Source: Erpetoichthys calabaricus (taxonomy: Eukaryota > Chordata > Cladistia > Polypteriformes > Polypteridae). Taken from it: 64,000 bases of DNA. The stretch lies in the NCBI RefSeq assembly GCF_900747795.2, contig NC_041401.2:121934947-121998946 (forward strand). Direction: 5' to 3'. The position numbers and the translations under genes were made by a program. The notes under the pieces are model-generated. The model saw nothing but the letters and a program-made list of their open reading frames with translations. It ran no database searches and was not told the origin of the DNA. This document shows positions 10,640 through 24,137 of the stretch, piece by piece (the stretch's first letter is position 1; each line of letters begins with the position of its first letter).

Positions 10640-11830
10640 TTTATTTCCTTAGCAGATACTTTTATCCAAAATGACTTACAAAAGACGACTACATAATCAA
10701 GTAAAATCAGTCTGGGATTCTTTTTGGCAACAAGTATTACAGGATAAGGTTACAAAATTAACCATCACAAGTGAAGATTTCTGAACAAAAATACTATCTG
10801 GTTACAAACAATAGATAACATAACCTTCAGTTAGACAGAAATTCACTAAACAAGAGAGTCTTCAAGCATTTCTTAAACACACTGAGGGAGTCCAAATTCC
10901 AAATAGAGGCAGGCAGCTTGTTCTTCTAGCTAGAATCTACACATGAAAAGTGTATAGACTGAGATTTGATACAATGCAGAGGCAGAATCACCAGATGTCA
11001 TGACCTGAATGGTCAAGAAGGAGCATGGGACCTCACAAGTGTCTCCAAATACATAGGTGCTGATTCATTGAATACTCTGTAGGCAAGCATCAAGGATTTG
11101 AACTTAATATGTGCCACTACAGGGAGATCTGAAGAAAGGAGAGACAATCGTCCTCCTCAGCTGATTGAACAACAGACATGCAACTCCATTTTGAATCATT
11201 TGTAGTAGCTTTGTAACACATGATGGTGCTCCAGCCAACAGAGAGTTGCAGTAGTCCAAACATGAGAAAACCAAAGTGGCCCAGAAGTTGTGCTGCATGC
11301 TATGTTGCATATGCTCTTATCTTTCAGATATTGTATAGAGTGAATCTGCAAAACTGAGAGATTATAGCAACATGGCTCCAGATGGACAGCTGGTCATCAA
11401 TTGGCACCCTAAAGTTGCATACCTACTTGATAGGTGTTAGTGATAATGAACCAAACTGAATAGAGATTGTGTTCTGAACAGATGGGTAAGCTGGGATCAC
11501 AAAAACGTCCATCTTTGCCAAGCTGAGCTGGAGATGGTGTTCTGTCATCCAGATGGCAATATCAGTGAGACATACAGAAGTACTAGCTGATAACATGTGG
11601 TGCTCTGGAGGGAATGACAAGTACAGCTACGCATCATCAGCACAGTACTAATAAAGAGAAACCATGGGACTGCATGATAAGGCCCAGTGAGGAGGTTTAT
11701 AGAGAGAAGAGGAGAGGGCCCAGCCCCAATCCTAGAGGCATACCTACTTGAGACGGGCTGAAAGTGGACTTATGGAGACGAAGAGTTATTCAGGTGTGTT
11801 TGAACAATATAGTCTCAAAAGTTTTATGGC
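10640..11830 (-). mobile_element. L2-type LINE relic (RT C-terminal part)
   Basis: On the minus strand, from about 11660 down, a YCADDA-like RT core is followed by CLTDIAIWMTEHHLQLSLAK (about 11423-11620) and then VFSCLDYCNSLLAGAPSC (about 11104-11310). This is the order of the C-terminal RT region of fish L2 elements. The 3' end near 10640 reads TTAGCAGATACTTTTATCC on the plus strand, a usual 3' terminus of this family. Stops and shifts separate the blocks. Confidence 0.8.
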
Positions 11831-12207
11831 CATTAATCCCCATTCCAGGTCACTTTTGGTCACACATCAGATTCACTTATAGGATCATTTTAGCCATACC
11901 TTTGTTCCATTTACTCTAGACTAGAATTCCTTATAGTAGTCCTTTGCATAAACCTTCATCTTGAATTTAAGGAGGCATTATCATTTCTTGCATTTATTCT
12001 CTGGCTCGATTTTCTTATTGGATACAGGACCAAGCTTTCCTATTAACTGCTTGGATGTCTACCCTGTAGAATCCTGATAGGGAATTGTATACTTCAGTCT
12101 AGCCTGCTTCTCTGTTTTACTCTTGTGGGACCTCAAGAACATACAGTACCCAGTAGCCTTTTGGTTTCCCCACTCTATATGCAGAACTCCTCCTGCTACC
12201 AGTGTAC
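11831..12207. other. Intergenic, nothing recognised
   Basis: No coding, RNA or repeat signal identified. Confidence 0.4.
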
Positions 12208-12445
<238 letters not shown>

Positions 12446-13050
12446 TTGTGATCTGGTCCCTGCCCTTGTCATTCTTGTGTTGCCCTAACTCTTGATGAGT
12501 TACAGTCCACATGAGTGACATAATGGTTGACCCAGTATTGTGAAAAGATTCAACTTATCTAATGTTATTTGGACTAAATGGAATGATATCCAGCTTTTGA
12601 GACTCACCAAAGACCCTGACTGGGAATTTTCTTATTTGAAGCCTCATTACACTACCCCTGTACCACATGGTACATATCTATTCAACTGTGTTCAAGGTCA
12701 TCTTCAGCCTGTCTTTTACTATTGCATGAAATGGTTCATCTTCCTTCTGTGTTTAACTATGACAGATAAAGGAATGAAATGCTGCAAAATGGTGACATTC
12801 GGGAAGAGAAACCAAGGACAAAGTATTCAAGGACTTAGCTTATTCCTGCTGTGTGTGTTTTCTTTGTTAGATCTGTGTTGTTACATTGAGAAACACCACC
12901 TTTCATGTTATGGTAAAGAGTTTTGTTTTTACTGTTTTTTTTATTTTGGTTCATACTAATATTCAATGCTTAGTATCTAGTAATTTTTGTGGAAGTCACA
13001 GACAATATATTGAGAATGGCTCTGTATAAAAATTAATTAAAACAAAATGC
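12446..13050. other. Intergenic, nothing recognised
   Basis: A 139-codon open frame at 12540-12959 lacks any known domain and is probably chance. Confidence 0.4.
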
Positions 13051-13310
13051 GTGGATGTGGGATGATGCAGTAGTTAATAATGCTGCCTCATGGATCTACA
13101 GCCTGGTTTCTGTGTACATGCTGAGTCAGTGTCTGTGTGTAGTGTGCATGTTTTCTTCATGTTTGCAGAAGTTACACATGGGTTTCAAAAGTTTTCTTTT
13201 TTTCCCCAAATAAGTGTATGCTAGGATAATTGGTGATTAGAAATTTACCTTGTGAGTGTCTTGTCCATGATTGGTTTCTACCTTGGTCCTGACACCTCCA
13301 GTATAAGTTC
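13051..13310 (+). mobile_element. Degraded tRNA-derived SINE
   Basis: GATGCAGTAGTTAATAATGC, TGCCTCATGGATCTACAGCC and TGCATGTTTTCTTCATG follow the head and body order of the fish SINE. AATTGGTGATTAGAAATTTA and GATTGGTTTCTACCTT mark the L2-like half. Confidence 0.55.
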
Positions 13311-13518
13311 CATTTCCCCATAACATTTTATTGGAAGAAAATGGTTGAATGAATTGACGAATAAAGTATACCTGAAACAGATGGTCAGCAGGTTCCTTTG
13401 ATTCCTCACAGTACCTGGAACGCAAATTTCAGCTGAGATGTTGGCTATTTGTATGTTCTTTCTTATACTGCATTTATGTGGTTTTCCTGCTGTTTTTACT
13501 TCCACGATACAAAGATCA

Positions 13519-13573
13519 ATCATCCATCCATCCATCCATTTTCCAACTCGCTGAATCCGAACACAGGGTCACG
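13519..13573 (-). mobile_element. Very short L2-tail retroposon
   Basis: Only about 55 bp of the same tail as at 10191: CATCCATCCATCCATTTTCC and TGAATCCGAACACAGGGTCA. Severe 5' truncation. Confidence 0.75.
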
Positions 13574-13894
13574 GTATACAACCTATCACAGACCATAGCA
13601 TTACCAAGAACTTTACAAAGCAAATAAAAGTGTGTTACAAAAATAACAATACAAAATATAAGACTGGGCATGGTGTATGAGCGCTCCAACAAATTGCACA
13701 TTGCAGATAAATGTAGACAAGTGATGCATTTCTGTTCATTCTCTATCTCATAACTATTGTTTCAGACTTAGAGGAGGAACAGACACAAAAGATGGAGGAC
13801 AAATAAGATTCGATTCAGTTTACCCCCTGGGACCCTGAATTGTTTAAGAATGTGTTAATTGACCATTTTAGATTTGTCTCCTCTAATTGTTAAT

Positions 13895-14030
13895 ATGTGA
13901 ATGTGCGTGAAAGTCCCACTTCATGAAATGGTGCACCATCCAGATTTGTTCTGCCTTGAACCTCATGCTTCTGGAATAGACTTCAGCCCACACTCCATCC
14001 TAAATTAGAGTAATTTGGGTTTAGGAATGT
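13895..14030 (+). mobile_element. SINE/L2-type 3' half, degraded
   Basis: TGGTGCACCATCCAGATT, TTCTGCCTTGAACCTCATG and GAATAGACTTCAGCCCACAC preserve the family order with many substitutions. Confidence 0.5.
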
Positions 14031-15180
14031 TAGGTAATTTTATTTGTATACAGCACACTTCCATATACTGTATATACTTACATATACTGTATATAAATAT
14101 ATATACATATATACACGATAAGACAAGACAAGATAAAGGGGTTAGGGTCCAAGGATGATGTCCAGTTTAAAGATATCTTGTAAAAGGATCAAAATTGAAA
14201 TATGGATAATGTTAGTGAATGATCTGTTGAATTATTTGTCATTTTTAAGTGCTTCTGAACAGTGGAAACCATGCTGTTCAGTCACAGGTCCTTGAATGAA
14301 TGCCAACTCGGTTTGGAGATTTTATAGTTAACAAAGCAGAAGAAGAGGGAATTTCCTGAGGAAAATACATCACATCTCATTTTTTAATTCTTTGCCGGCT
14401 CTGAGGGTAGGGAGGAAAAAGGTGTTAATGACTGCATCACCTTTATCTCCAGTCCCTGATTTCTTATTTCTGTAGAGCCTTGAAGATGTTAAAGCAGCAC
14501 ATGTGACTGACAATATATACTGTAGATATAAATGATGCAACTGAAGAGTCACACTTACTGTATATTGGAAAAGCACCCTTGTCTCCCCTAGGAAGGCTGG
14601 TGGTGGAGGCAGAATTGAATTAATGCTTAAGATTTAACTTGGCTTAGATTTACTTACATTTAATGGTCTGGTCTGCTCCAAGAAACAGCGGTCACTGCCA
14701 CATCCATTGAAGCTTTTTTGTGGCCAACAATAACCATGCGCTAGGTTATAATTTTGAGCAATTTCTTCAGCCGTTGAGCACCTATTCCCTAAAAAGTGCC
14801 TGTGAGGACAAACTTCCTATGTTTATTTGTGAAGTTTAACAGTTCAACCCAAATTAAAGCCTTGCCTTGTTGCGGTTATATAAGTGAAATACTCTCTCTT
14901 GTCTGTGAGTGTGTATTTTCTCCTTCCATGTGTTCCTCAACTGACTCCTTACCTATACCTTTATCCTTTTTAGGTGGCTACCCCAGGCAGCAAGCCCATA
15001 TGGGCCCCAAATGTATTTTATATGGAACAAAATTTTGGTCCCAAATGTAACGATTTGTATTTCAAATGTTGCAAGTTGCTTTAGAGAAATACATCAGCAA
15101 AATAAGTAAATTTAAGTTAATAATAATAATAATAATCTTGCATTATTTTAAATAATTGCTTCAATCTTTGGTGAATGATA
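14031..15180. other. Intergenic, nothing recognised
   Basis: A TATA-rich patch at 14060-14120 and a short (AAT)n near 15120. No gene seen. Confidence 0.4.
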
Positions 15181-15544
15181 TCTAGAGCAGGCTTTCCCAA
15201 CCTAATCCTTGGGGCCCCCCAAACTTTCCTGGTTTTTGCTTCCTCATAACACACGTGTACCAGGCAATTAATACAAGTGTACTAACCCATATGGGCCGCA
15301 TATGATTCTTGGCTGCACAATCTGATAGAAATTGCAGGGTTATAGAAGAAGACAAAGAAAAGGCACAAATATATTGTACATATTGTATAACACAAATGAT
15401 CTATAAGTAAATTAACAAAATGAAGTATGAAGTGATTAGAATTGCACATACTTAAAAGTTACGGTTTTACAGTACACAATGTCAGTCATAGGTAGAGTAT
15501 ACTGGCACCATATCTTGCACATATTGCCACTGTCTATTAAGATT

Positions 15545-15812
15545 TCTGCTAGGCTGGCTCAGTATCATTCAGCACAGAGGGACACTTCATCTCCTCATCA
15601 TTATAGTCTCTGGTGACTGAGGGTAGAAACAACCTTCCATAGTGCTTCTTGGAGCAACACAAGTATCTCAGTCTGTTACTGAATGTGCTCCTCTGCTTAA
15701 CAAAGACCTCATGCACTGGGTAAGAGTCATTGTCTGAGATATAAAGCAGCTTCCTGAGTGACCTCTGTTCTACCATTTCATCGAGCAAATCCAGCCTGAC
15801 TCCTAAGGTCAG
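15545..15812 (-). mobile_element. LINE ORF2 C-terminal fragment (same type as 29326-30090)
   Basis: The minus-strand frame encodes LYISDNDSYPVHEVF, TFSNRLRYLCCSKKHYGRLF and LPSVTRDYN. This resembles the extreme C-terminus of fish LINE ORF2 proteins (LLDN.SHPL...SSFS.RL...C.KER.RRSFLP.A...YN). No RT core remains. Confidence 0.65.
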
Positions 15813-15920
15813 CACAATACCTCAAATAAAATACACTGTCAACCACAGATAGGTAGAAAACCTAAGATAAGCTGTCCCAATATCTAATCCAAATAATTCT
15901 TAAAGGTTGTCAAGGCTTCT

Positions 15921-16080
<160 letters not shown>

Positions 16081-16519
16081 GTCATATACTGTACATTCTG
16101 CTTCAGTTACATGTCTCTGTGGTTTACAGTATTTCAGACTCTGTGTAAAGAAGTGCTTTCTGGCTTCATTCCTAAATGCACTTCCCCTTAATTTCCATTG
16201 GTGTCTTTGAGTATGTGATTCACCCTTAGATTGAAAGATTTCTGCTGGACCTACTGTATCGATGTCTTTGAGAATTTGAAAAACCTGGATTATGTCCCCT
16301 GCATCTACCTCTGCTAGAGAATAACAGGTTTAATTCCCTGAGCCTATCAGAGTACAAGTCCTGGGAGGCACTTGGTTGCTCTCCTCTACACAGCTTCACA
16401 TGCTGCTATGTCTTTCTTGTAGTGTTTAGTGACCAGAATTGCACACAACACTCCAGGTGCATTCTCACTGGTGTGATATACTGTCTAAGCACAAGCTCCC
16501 TTGATTTATATTCAATAAT

Positions 16520-16975
16520 AGTACATATATATAGTGTTATTCTCACTACTCAAATTGCTTTACATAGTGAGTGGTGAGCCACTTCAACCACCACTAATAT
16601 GCAGCATTCACCTGGATAATGCAATGGCAGCCATTTTTGCATGAGTATGCTTACCACACATTAGCTGTTAAGCAGTGAAGGGGTGAGAGGTAAATAGCCA
16701 ATTAGAGACAGGGGGTGATTAGAGGGTCAGAATAACAGGCTGTGGTGGTCAATTTAGCCAGGACATCTGGATACACACTACTCTTTTACGAAGGATGCCC
16801 AGGGATCTTTTATGACCACATAGAGTCAGGACCTCAATTTTATGTCTCATCCAAAGGATGGTGCCATTTTTATAGCACAGTGTCCCTGTCACTGAACAGG
16901 GGCATAGGGATTCACATTCAGACATCAGAGTAAGTGCCCCCTGCTGGCCTCGACAACACCTCTTCAACAATTTTT
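16520..16975 (+). mobile_element. Interspersed repeat inserted in the CR1-like LINE
   Basis: Blocks such as CATTCACCTGGATAATGCAA, GGCAGCCATTTTTGCATGAG, TTTAGCCAGGACATCTGGAT, GTCTCATCCAAAGGATGGTG and GTGCCCCCTGCTGGCCTCG recur in this order in fish genomes as I remember them. It lies within CR1-like sequence, so it inserted later. I cannot name the family. Confidence 0.5.
16934..16950 (-). promoter_or_regulatory. CTCF-like motif inside a repeat
   Basis: The minus strand reads AGGCCAGCAGGGGGCAC, close to the CTCF consensus. It is carried by the repeat at 16520-16975. Confidence 0.35.
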
Positions 16976-17502
16976 ACAATAGAACATAACATTTTATTTG
17001 CCATTTAGTAACTCCTGCAGATTGCTTAGATGATGAAAACATAAACACCTAAATTGTTTTCAGAGGTTGCTTCCTTTAGGGCAGTGTCTTCCATTTTTTA
17101 CTTATAATTGATGTTCCTTTGCCAACATATAGCACTTTGTACTTTTTTGTATATTCTGAAATTTCCAAGTGTTCACCCAGTTCAGAACCTTGTCCAGATT
17201 TTTCTGAATTGTTTTTGATGCCTCCTTAGTGTCTGCCATTTCCCCAGTTTTAGTATCATCTGCAATTTTCATCAGTTAACTAACTACAGTAAAATCTATG
17301 TCATTAATGTAAATCAGAAAAAAATAACAGGCCAAAGGCAAACCCCTGATAGGCTCCTCTTACCTGTACTCTTTGTTTCCTGAAGGTTAACCATCTTGAG
17401 ATTCAAGTTCTGTAGGTAAATTCTGATGCCTACAATGTCTAGTTTTAGAATTAATCTTTGCTGTGAGACTGTATCAAAGGCTTTCTGAAAATCTAAGTAC
17501 TA

Positions 17503-17640
17503 GGATGTTGTACCGTGTTAGCCATTATGAATGTAGTGAAAAGTCAAGCAAAATGACACATTTTATTGGCTAACTAAAAAGATATGCAAGCTTTCAAGGC
17601 AACTCAGGCCCCTTCTTCAGGCAGGATTCTCTGCTACTTT
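17503..17640. mobile_element. Interspersed repeat fragment
   Basis: GATGTTGTACCGTGTTAGCC, TTTTATTGGCTAACTAAAAA, AGCTTTCAAGGCAACTCAGG and CCCCTTCTTCAGGCAGGAT form a block recurring in fish genomes; family not named here. Confidence 0.5.
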
Positions 17641-18759
17641 TATCCTTTTAGACTCCAAAAAAACCCCTTAATTTTCAGGCCATTTTTGGACCATATTTTG
17701 TGCAGGATATAGCACCCTTATGATAAACAGTAAACCAACAAGTGTCTTCAGCAAAATGATAAGAAGGACTTAAGGTTTTGCCACATCAACCAAGCCCAGG
17801 GGTTTACCCTGTAATGGACTACAAGGGGTCAAAGTTACTCCTTTTCAAAAAACTTTAAAAAATAGGCATTAGTAATATAGGTAGCATCATTTTATGTTAT
17901 TTCAAAGTTGTTGATCAAGAATATGATAATATTTTGATATTGAATTCATTACCAGTGGTTCTAGCCCTCTAAGACCCACTCCCAGAAAGTTAAAAATAAC
18001 AAATTTCAGTCATAAGCACATGTCATATTGTTTTAGACTATTTCAAGGTCATTGATTATGAAAATTGTTATTTTGGTTTGTGATCCTGTACTAGGGCTTT
18101 AGCCCTCTATGGACTTCTATCAGAGGGTGAAAAAATTACAGATTTGTACTACAATCAAGCATATTTAGACTTTAAACATTTAAACTGAAGCACATATTTT
18201 AATATGCGAAATATCTGACATAACTATTCTTGTTTATTATGTCCTTTTACCTCGTGAAGTAAATAATTCAATTTTTTAAGGACACCGTGAATTAGAATGG
18301 CATACACTAGACCAGAGTCTCTTTACATACAGTATAGGAACTTTTCTCATTTATCTCTTATTATAGTTTCCATAATTTTACATTACACAGAAGTAAGAAA
18401 AAATATAAGAATGGCCTGAATATATGGGCTTGCTACCTGGGATTTTACAGATTCTTTCCCCTAGTGTGATTGATTGTATGACGTCAATTTTTTAAGATGT
18501 AAAATATTATGTGATCACTGTGAAAAGGGCTACAGATCTAATTAAGACTTACTCTACTCTACTGTTTTACCTGTTAAGATTGTTGGATTTTTGACCTAAA
18601 CTTTAAAACAAATTCTGATATACAGAAACAGTACAGAGACTGATATTTGTAAGCTATACATGCTAACTTCCGTTCTAGCAGATGCAGGTACTTCTGGAAA
18701 GACGAGAAATCCACAAGAAATCAGGACTGCCTGGCCCTTTGGCTCTTCTGGCAGCATGA
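17641..18759. other. Intergenic upstream of DNAJC11, nothing recognised
   Basis: AT-rich with no convincing gene. The human neighbour on this side, CAMTA1, was looked for (its CG-1 domain) and not seen. Confidence 0.4.
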
Positions 18760-18960
18760 CAGCTCGGGTGCTGCGAACAAGCAGATGTCGCTCCTCCTGG
18801 CCGCCAGGGGGCACGTTGAGTTGTGAGCGCGACCCTCTTGCAACAGTGGCGGCGGGGAAGTGGAGTTGAAAGGTTGCGGACATGGCGGCGGCCTTCGGCG
18901 ATGAGGAGATCGACAACGACGATTACTATTCGCTTCTGAATGTGAGACGAGAGGTGAGGA
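18760..18960 (+). promoter_or_regulatory. DNAJC11 promoter / CpG-rich first exon
   Basis: Sharp rise in CpG and G+C around the start codon (GGCGGCGGGGAAG, GGCGGCGGCCTTCGG), while the DNA on either side is AT-rich. No TATA box; this is typical of a housekeeping CpG-island promoter. The transcription start is not determined. Confidence 0.55.
18799..18816 (+). promoter_or_regulatory. CTCF-like site just upstream of DNAJC11
   Basis: GGCCGCCAGGGGGCACGT is a near-consensus CTCF core about 65 bp upstream of the start codon. Unlike the other CTCF-like motifs in the window, it is not inside a recognised repeat. Confidence 0.45.
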
Positions 18961-19210
18961 GCAGTTCGGTGAAATGTGGGTGATCGGTCTGAGCAGTTAC
19001 GAGCCGAGTCGAACGAAATCAAGGCAAATGGAGCACAAAGTTTCAGTGACCCTTCTGAATCGTGTAAGCAGCCCGATAGGTCAGAGGCTGGATACATGAC
19101 AGCGTGAACTGGACCGTCAGGCAGAGACTTGGAAATCCGACAAGAGACAGAATAAGAGCCGGGAAAATTCGGGCAGTCGGCTGAGTGAAAGGGAAGATGG
19201 GCCTGAACTA

Positions 19211-19307
<97 letters not shown>

Positions 19308-19308
19308 A

Positions 19309-19346
<38 letters not shown>

Positions 19347-22300
19347 AGGGTGCAACTGAACATCTCGTTCTAAGAGAGAGGCGAGAGGAGAGCCAGGCTG
19401 TTGTGTGTGAGATAGGAGTGGAAATGCTGAGGAAGCTGCAGGAGAGAGATAAGTGGACCTGGACAGCAAGGCGAGAGATCAGTGCTGTTGGCCAAGTACC
19501 TCTACGGCAGGGTGAGCAAAGGCAGTCCGGTGCTGTAGGAGAAATGAGTGGATAGCCAGCCCTGTTTGAGATAGAAGTGGTGCTGGACAGGCGGCTCTGT
19601 CACAGAAATGAACAGTGCTCCACAAATGGCTGTGGGAATGCATTGAGCGGACATCTGGCCAATTTTCTGATAAAGTGCGAAGTCTGAGAGGCAGCTACAG
19701 GCAAGACATAAGCAGACCTAGACAGATAGGCATTTAAGAGAGGTGTATGGTGCCAGATGGTCCGATGCAGGAGAGGTTGAAGTGGGTTTAGCTGAAGAAT
19801 GGGGTAGCCACTTGTTTGAGATAAATGGAACTGAGCAATCAACAGTATTAGAGGTAGAGGCTAGTGTAGCCAGACACCTATGTATATAAGATAAACTGGA
19901 AACTGGACACTTGGCTGTATGAGAGGGAAGACTGGAGATGGACATCTAGCCATATGAGGTAGATGTGATGAAGTGACAGTCAGCCATATTAAAAGAAATG
20001 CATGGAACTAGATAACCAAATAAAGGAGAGAGAAGTAGGGAAGGAGTAGGGCCATAAAAAACATCCTTGTGAGATGGGATGAGACAAATCAGTACACAGG
20101 CTGTATGAGGACAAGAGACTACAGGAAAGACACAAGTAGACTTGGACAGACATTTGACAGAGACATGTGGTGCCTGATTGTCCGATTCAAGAGATAGAGA
20201 GAGAAAGAAATAGGGGTTGGGTTTAGCTGAACACCTGGCTGTAGGAGAGAAATAAATTTAGCTTTATGAAAGAGATGAGTCAGCAATAGACAACTGATTG
20301 GTCTATCTGGATACTTGGATCATTCATTGGTCGTTGGAGAGAGAGACCTCAGTGCGGCTCCGTGATAGACAGTGTATGAGATATGAGTGGAACTGTACAG
20401 GCAACTGCAGAGATATCAGTGGAGCTGGACCGCATACAGAGTAGGGGACATGATTGGAGCCATACATTCAGCCATGTGAGATTGTGTAGTGGTGGCAGAG
20501 GTCACCGAGATGGGTGGGGTTGGATAGCCTGATGTAAGAAACAGGTGGGTTGATCTGGACATCTGTTTGTAGGGTAGAAATGAGTGGAACTTGAAAGACA
20601 GATGAATGAAAGAGATTTGAAGAATTGGATAGCCACTTGTTTGAGGAAGGTATGTGAAAGCGACCAGTCAACAGTATTAGTGAAAATAGTGTAGTCAGAC
20701 ACTAATGTAAATGAAATAAATGAGTGAAACTGGACAATTGGCTATATCAGAGAGAAGACTGGAGATGGACAGCCAACCATATGAGACAGATGAATCAAAG
20801 TGGACAGTCAGCCATATTAAGAGAAATGCATGGAGCTTGACAGCTGGATAAGGGTGAGAGATGAGAAGGGCCATAAAAACCATCCCTGTGAGATTGATGA
20901 GACAAGTCAGAGCTCATGCTGTATAAGTGTGATCGGCTAGAAATTCAAAAGCAAGAAAAGGTCTGTGAATACTTTAGGATTGGTTGTATTTCTGAATTAC
21001 TCATAGAGATGTGGTCTTCAGTTAAGCCACAATAATAAACAAACATAATCTGATTAAACTAATAATACACAATCATTAATATTTGTTAATAATGATCACA
21101 TTGTTTAAATTGTTTAACCATTCACAGTCCAGGCTGAAGAAATTAGCTAGTAACTAGTCGCTAGGCTAATGACTTATCCAAAAGCTAATTAAAGTCATGT
21201 ATAACAATCCATAAAATGAGATTGGAGGTTCCCTGCCTATTAAAAATAAATTAATAAAAAGCCCACCTGTTTTGTAATGTCAGACTTCTGAAGCATATGT
21301 CCCTTGTTTTATTCCATCAGTTTACAAGATATCAGTTGTTAGATCTAATTTTGTAGCTGAAAGACATGTTGTTTTTATACTGGCAGGTAATGTTATCATA
21401 ATATTATGTTACCTCTTGTTTAATTTGTCTTTGTGCAAGTAATGTGTGAAAGTAGTGTATACATTCTCATAGAGAACTCCTCTGTGATTAGAGTTCAGTG
21501 TTTGCAAATTCAGTCTTCACCTAATGGTTGATATGGTAGTTTAGCATAGGCATTTGTAATGGCAAAATACTGTATAAACAGATAACTAACAAAATGAAGG
21601 AATTAGGAGTATATTGTATACTGAAGCAAATGTTTCTATATGTCCACTCATTGATTTTAAATAAATAATATTCCATTGTGTTTAAGGTCTTGTATAAAAA
21701 TGGTGGGTGGATCCAGCCTTCCACCTTTTAACCTGATGAGTCCAGTTCAGATTTATTGTAGGTCGGGAATTTATTTTGCAAGTATTAGGCAGAAGGCAGG
21801 ATCCAGTCCTAGAGTATGGATGCATGCACACACTAGCACATACAGAGGAATTTAAAATGCAGTAATTTGTTGTTTTGGCTCTCATGATTCAAAAAGATCT
21901 CTGCTGATTTTTGAGAAGGAGTTGGTTGGTGGAGCACCATTGCAGGTAAAATGATTAAAAGAACACACAGTGTTCTTCTGAGTTGTGGAAGAAAGTGATC
22001 TTGTAGGATGAGTCATCCTTCACTTTATGTTCAGCAAGCAGATGAGTACATCTGTTGTGCACACCAAAACATTTACTGGTCCAAGTGCTCTTTTCACTAC
22101 ATGAAAGAGTTTCAGTGAGTCTTTTATGTTGTTGAGTGTTCTCCATGCATTCTTAAGTTACATTGAGTCCTTTAGAGGCCAAGAAATATGCCAGTTAATT
22201 CTGAATGACCAAAATAATCTTCTGTTAAACCCTTTCTATCCTGATAGTAGTGAAATCTTTCAGGGTAAAAAAGTTAAAGGTAAAGTGTCAACACAGGTAC

Positions 22301-24104
22301 AGACGATTTGAGAGTAAAAGAGGTTTATGACTGATTTAAAGAAAATCATGGTGATGTAAGCCATGGACACCTAAGACATCTAATCCAAGATAGAATGATG
22401 ACCCATTCTTCCAATGTAGCATTTGCGGAATATGTGCCAGGTAGCAATGTGGTTGTTCTGGCAACTCATGGTGGACTAACACATTGTTTAGACAACAAAT
22501 TTACCTGTTTCCATTGTTTTCTCAGTCGTCTATGGTTAAGGAATTCATGTTGTATGGCAGAACACCGATACCATAAGTGCCCATAATGAAATAGTTAATT
22601 ATTTGGGTTATTTTATAGGGCACATTGTAAACATGAAAGTTTTTTCAGCTTGTTGCCTTTATAGCCCAGAAGTCTGTGTAGAACAAGGTTATATAGAATA
22701 TGGTCTGGGCTTAATCTCCACTAATGTATAATCAGCCTGTTCTATTGTGTTATTAAAACTGAATCAGTATTAACTTTTATTTATTTATTTTTTTTACCTA
22801 TTTCATCTTTGTAGACGCACAGGACTCCTGCAGTGCTATGATTCATTTATCAAAAGAATTCTAAAAGCTGCAGTTCCCAATGAAACACAATGATCACCCT
22901 GGTGGATATGCAAGAAACCCACTAGGGCTTTTTACTCTACAGGATAAAATTAGAAATTAATATCAGAATATAAAGAAAATGAGAAAAAAATACTGATGTA
23001 GTATTCTCAAACCCACTTAATACAAAAAGTATTACTAGTTTTATTATTTTAAGTGCCCATGGCTGTAATTAGTTAGCAGAAAGGAAAGTGGTAGTCTGAA
23101 TTGTCTTAAAGGAGCTGATGACAATTTAAAAAAATGAAACTGCATAATAACTACTTCCCCATAAAAAATATCTATATGCTTTTTTTTTTTTTTTTTTTTT
23201 TTTTTTAAGTACAGTACATTGTCAGGCACTAAATTGCATTTGAAGTAACCACAGGGTTTTTCAGGCCACCCAAGATGAGCTGAAGGCTTCTTACCGGCGC
23301 CTCTGCATGTTGTACCATCCTGACAAACACAGAGACCCTGAACTGAAAAATCAAGCAGAGCGTCTTTTCAATCTAGTGCACCAGGCTTATGAAGGTAGGT
23401 GGTTGCTCTTTTTATACCTGTTGCTGCCTAGTTCAAGGTTATCAAATGTACTGACCCTTCATTTTTATTCGCAGTGCTTAGTGACCCACAGTCGAGAGCA
23501 ATTTATGACATTTATGGGAAAAGAGGTCTCGAGGTCGAAGGATGGGAGGTGAGCACCAAGCATTCAGGGCTGGATATAAGTTATAACAGGCCATTAAATG
23601 TCCATTGGGCATGGGACTGACCAATTCAGTGTTCAGATGAATGCAGATCCACCAGCAGGCAAGCAAATACTAACTTCTAGCTGTTTTTAATTGATTTCAG
23701 GTAGTAGAAAGAAAGAGGGCACCTGCTGAAATTAGGGAGGAGTTTGAGCGGCTGCAGAGGACGAGGGAAGAGAGGAGGTTACAACAGAGAACAAACCCAA
23801 AGGTATCCTATCCAACTTAATCCTCAAACATTCTATAGTTAAGTAATTACTAATCGTAACTCAAGTGAGGATAAGGTAGTATTCCAAGCCTCCCTTGAAT
23901 TCCAGATTTTGATGTCTCCCAAAACTTTCAACTTTTAGAATGTTTCGGACATCTTTTTTTTTTTTTTTGCTTAATATTTTACAAAGATGTATTTTTAAAG
24001 TAAATGGTTTATATAAGTGTTTTTTAAACAAATATACTTTATTATTTACAGTTTGAGTCTGTAAATCTTTTATATCTACACATTTGTCAGTCACTTTTTT
24101 TGTT

Positions 24105-24137
<33 letters not shown>

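Noticed and set aside
12540-12959. 139-codon plus-strand open frame
   Set aside because: Cys/Phe-rich translation without domain resemblance, unspliced, in repeat-rich intergenic DNA.
18596-19097. Minus-strand open frames of 106 and 140 codons over DNAJC11 exon 1
   Set aside because: Antisense shadows of a CpG-rich exon; no domain and no start-context support.
19217-19555. 112-codon open frame beginning with CVCVCV
   Set aside because: Starts in a GT/TC/AC microsatellite and runs into the minisatellite; no conserved motif.
19370-20930. CRISPR-like array
   Set aside because: Units are degenerate, without constant repeats and unique spacers, and the DNA is eukaryotic.
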